A stretch of 64,000 nucleotides of DNA from an uncultured Clostridia bacterium. GTDB taxonomy: Bacteria > Bacillota > Clostridia > TANB77 > CAG-508. Location: assembly GCA_934121925.1 (NCBI GenBank), contig CAKOVK010000004.1:14273-78272 (forward strand), given 5' to 3'. Position 1 is the stretch's first letter, and every line of letters begins with the position of its first letter. Of the stretch, positions 61,800 to 64,000 are shown one piece after another. The position numbers and the translations under genes are program-made. The notes under the pieces are model-generated. The model had not been told where the DNA came from and did no database searches. It worked only from the letters and a program-made list of their open reading frames with translations.

Positions 61800-62414
61800 C
61801 TATATTATACTTCTAATTTTTTCTATAATCATATTTAATGCAACTATATTATATCCGCCTTCTGGAACTATAATATCTGCATATTTTTTACTAGGTTCAA
61901 CAAATTGTTCGTGCATAGGTTTTACTGTTGTGCAATATTGTGTTACAACAGAGTCTAAAGAACGACCTCTTTCTTTAACATCTCTTAAAAGTCTTCTAAT
62001 AAAGCGAATATCAGCATCTGTATCAACAAAAATTTTTATATCCATCATATCTCTTAATTCTTTATTTTCAAATATTAAGATTCCATCTACGATTATTACT
62101 TTTTTAGGGATTACTTCAACTGTATTTTTTTCTCTTTGGTGTTCAACAAATGAGTACTCAGGTCTATTTATTTTATTACCTTTTTTTAATTCTTTTAAAT
62201 GCTCAATTAAAAGATTGGTTTCAAAAGCATCTGGATGATCATAATTTAATTTAGTTCTCTCTTCAAATGGCATATCATAATGACTTTTATAATAGTAATC
62301 ATGTGAAATCATTGTTATATTATGTGCAAATTCTTTTTTTATATTTTCTGCAAGAGTACTTTTACCAGAACCAGTTCCTCCAGCAATTCCGATTATAATA
62401 GGGTCAATATTCAT
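61800..62414 (-). CDS. udk: Uridine kinase
   Basis: A 204-residue P-loop kinase that phosphorylates uridine and cytidine. IGIAGGTGSGKSTLAENI is the P-loop, SHDYYYKS follows, YDHPDAFETNLLIEHL and DGILIFENKELRDMMDIKIFVDTDADIR are diagnostic. TGGAGG precedes the ATG on the minus strand. Single gene, convergent with cotJABC. Confidence 0.96.
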   Translation of the reverse strand: MNIDPIIIGIAGGTGSGKSTLAENIKKEFAHNITMISHDYYYKSHYDMPFEERTKLNYDHPDAFETNLLIEHLKELKKGNKINRPEYSFVEHQREKNTVEVIPKKVIIVDGILIFENKELRDMMDIKIFVDTDADIRFIRRLLRDVKERGRSLDSVVTQYCTTVKPMHEQFVEPSKKYADIIVPEGGYNIVALNMIIEKIRSII

Positions 62415-62643
62415 GTTAATTCCTCCAAAATATTATTTACGTTAATTTTAAGATATTATTCTAATAAAATCAAGTAAAAACGACATTTTCTTTGCAAACA
62501 GCAGATTAATATTAGATAAATTGGAAGTAAAACAAAAGGAGACTGTCCGCATTCGTTCCTAGATTTGCTTTTCAGTGTGGGTTTACAATATTTCGTTCAT
62601 AAATTCAAATTGGTGAGAAGAAAAGTGTGTCAAAGTCATTTTT

Positions 62644-62672
62644 TTGTGAAATTATGTAAAATATGTTATAAT
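62644..62672 (+). promoter_or_regulatory. Promoter of the 247-residue ORF
   Basis: TTGTGA, 17-base spacer, TATAAT, 16 bases before the start codon. The rest of 62415-62643 holds no gene that I recognise. Confidence 0.65.
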
Positions 62673-62688
62673 ATTTATAGGTGATTAT

Positions 62689-63432
62689 ATGAATAAATTA
62701 GAAGTTAAAGAAATTTTAGATTCGCTTAAACATGAAAACCCAGAAAATTTAGAAGAAATCGAGTATTTAATTAAAAAATTAGATGAGAAGTCTGAAGAAG
62801 AAGTAGAAAAATTAAAATATAGTAAAGAAGAGCTAAAAAAGTTGCTTTTGAATATGGTGAAAAGAGAAAAAAATCAAAGTTCAGAAATTTCTTCTGTAAA
62901 CAAATTATTTGAATATGGAATATCAGGAGATTGTGTACAATTGCACTTACCAGGTGATTTTCATAAAATGTTTAAAAAATTTGGAAAAATAAGAGCAAGT
63001 GCTGAAATAGGAAAATATCTAATAGATGCAGTAAACAAAATTAATAATTATAGAGAAATGGGAGATGCAGAGCTAAAGAAATGTTCTTCTATTTATATGA
63101 TTTCACCAATCTTCTATGCTCCAACTTTTTATCCAAACCTATTAAGAAACGGATTAGTTAGAGGCAATATAAAAACAGAAACACCAATTTTTAAACTATT
63201 TAGGCTTATGGGATTGGAAACTAGAACATATTTAAAAGAAGATTTGTATAGACCAAAAAATGATGAAGCAAAATTAGCTGTGAAGCATTTTGGAAGCGAA
63301 AAGGATGTTGGAGCTGTATCACTTAGTTTTGAAAAACTCAATTCTGAAAAATTTAAAAGAAAACTTTCTTTAGTAAGCGATTTTTTGGATAGAATTAGTA
63401 AAAAGATAGAAAAAGAGGAAAATGTCAGATAA
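62689..63432 (+). CDS. Hypothetical protein
   Basis: A 247-residue soluble-looking protein with a charged helical N-terminal quarter (ENLEEIEYLIKKLDEKSEEEVEKL) and a mixed C-terminal part containing GDCVQLHLPGDFHKMFKKFG and YMISPIFYAPTFYPNLLR. The LHLPxDFH phrase and conserved-looking aromatic patches suggest a real fold, but I do not recognise the family. AGGTGA precedes the ATG. A perfect terminator follows. Confidence 0.75.
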   Translation: MNKLEVKEILDSLKHENPENLEEIEYLIKKLDEKSEEEVEKLKYSKEELKKLLLNMVKREKNQSSEISSVNKLFEYGISGDCVQLHLPGDFHKMFKKFGKIRASAEIGKYLIDAVNKINNYREMGDAELKKCSSIYMISPIFYAPTFYPNLLRNGLVRGNIKTETPIFKLFRLMGLETRTYLKEDLYRPKNDEAKLAVKHFGSEKDVGAVSLSFEKLNSEKFKRKLSLVSDFLDRISKKIEKEENVR

Positions 63433-63453
63433 ATCCAATTATCTGACATTTTC
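63418..63453 (+). terminator. Terminator after the 247-residue ORF
   Basis: Perfect 15 bp stem GAAAATGTCAGATAA/TTATCTGACATTTTC with a 6-base loop, beginning in the last codons. Confidence 0.85.
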
Positions 63454-63506
63454 ATATTATTTCTAATCTTTTCTTAATCATATTTAATGCGACTATATTT
63501 AAGCAA

Positions 63507-63534
63507 TTGACAAATCCATTTTTTAAACTATAAT
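63507..63534 (+). promoter_or_regulatory. Promoter of the ribK-like gene
   Basis: TTGACA, 16-base spacer, TATAAT, 22 bases before the start codon. Confidence 0.75.
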
Positions 63535-63556
63535 AGAAAAAGAAAGAAGGATAAAT

Positions 63557-63934
63557 ATGATATTAGAGGGAAAAGCTGTAGCAGGAATGGGAAGAGCAAA
63601 AATATTTGTAAATATGATGAAAGATGTGTTTTACAAAAAAACAAATATGAAACTATACCCAGGCACACTAAATATTAAATTGAATAAACCATATGACTTA
63701 AAACCAACATATACAATAAAAGCCGAGGAATATGGCGGAAAATACGATGTACAAGTACAAGAATGTGCATTGCTAGAACAAAAAGCATATATAGTTAGAT
63801 CAGAAAAAAACACAGCTGACACAGGAGACTATAAACAAGATGTTATAGAAATTGTTTCTAGTATTAACTTTAGAGAAAAATACAATTTAAAAGATGGAGA
63901 TTTACTAAAAATAGAAATATCAGATAAATTGTAA
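63557..63934 (+). CDS. ribK: CTP-dependent riboflavin kinase-like protein (DUF120)
   Basis: A 125-residue protein of the archaeal-type RibK (DUF120) family, a small beta-barrel that makes FMN from riboflavin using CTP. The N-terminal GKAVAGMGRAKIFV loop, KLYPGTLNIKLNKP (the PGTLN nucleotide/metal site) and the C-terminal INFREKYNLKDGDLLKIEI strand pair are diagnostic. AAGAAGG precedes the ATG. The family is mainly archaeal, with scattered bacterial members. 63935-64000 shows no further feature. Confidence 0.85.
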   Translation: MILEGKAVAGMGRAKIFVNMMKDVFYKKTNMKLYPGTLNIKLNKPYDLKPTYTIKAEEYGGKYDVQVQECALLEQKAYIVRSEKNTADTGDYKQDVIEIVSSINFREKYNLKDGDLLKIEISDKL

Positions 63935-64000
63935 TTTGCTTAACTTTTTATTTGCTCTATGTTAAACGAGCTATAAATTTAAACTGCCTCATTCTTTGTC

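Noticed and set aside
1..64000. CRISPR arrays, tRNA or rRNA genes, insertion sequences and prophage genes
   Set aside because: None were recognised. The only repeated elements are the palindromes and hairpins listed.

Overview
The window is about 30% GC, with long A/T-rich genes, AGGAGG-type ribosome binding sites, a T-box riboswitch, a cotJABC spore-coat operon, adhE and a standalone tryptophan synthase beta chain. Together these point to an uncultured-type, spore-forming, fermentative gut clostridium (Firmicutes). Nearly all genes lie on the plus strand. I saw no rRNA, tRNA, CRISPR array, insertion sequence or prophage.

Layout. 1-2694: a cysteine synthase gene and a trpB gene, each behind its own ribosome-sensing leader peptide; the first has a Cys-Cys-Cys run, the second Trp-Trp-x-x-Trp. 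2728-4867: a proline T-box and proS. 4979-8013: orphan histidine kinase, DUF378 protein, RNA uracil methyltransferase. 8279-11909: an adenosine-deaminase/SLOG fusion gene split by two frameshifts, a small companion gene and a pseudogene. 11926-23243: murI, a phosphodiesterase, then a transporter/nucleotide-salvage cluster with a nucleotidase-nucleoside hydrolase fusion, and two genes with atypical codon use. 23527-41004: adhE and housekeeping or carbon metabolism (APH-like kinase, 2,4-diaminopentanoate dehydrogenase-like, AlkD, pyridoxal kinase, RdgB, GalK, type II pantothenate kinase, glucan phosphorylase, pyruvate kinase, LCP protein). 41179-60361: a Wzx/Wzy exopolysaccharide locus with a UDP-L-FucNAc pathway (capE-capF-capG), glycosyltransferases, polymerase, pyruvyltransferase, flippase, a decayed sortase-substrate pair, and the Wzz/BY-kinase/phosphatase module. 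60475-63934: cotJABC, uridine kinase, a hypothetical gene and an archaeal-type (CTP-dependent) riboflavin kinase gene.

Main discovery candidate. In the plus-strand genes (roughly 18,000 codons) I find the codon CGG in frame only four times: 8555, 10518, 43492 and 61313. At every one the reading frame breaks, and skipping one base, so that CGGA is read as (C)GGA = Gly, restores a continuous protein. At two sites the restored protein is a textbook family sequence: VanZ (IPGRT) and CotJC (NDIGTEEL). This suggests that CGG, or the quadruplet CGGA, works as a +1 frameshift signal in this organism, perhaps because no tRNA reads CGG. The only other in-frame CGG is in a minus-strand gene with foreign-looking codon use (22887-23243).

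Second theme: amino-acid attenuation by leader peptides in a Firmicute, where T-box or TRAP control is the norm. The trpB leader also carries a second Trp-containing small ORF that overlaps the trpB ribosome binding site, suggesting two layers of tryptophan control. A perfect 16-18 bp palindrome occurs three times between genes (3032, 23445, 26982).
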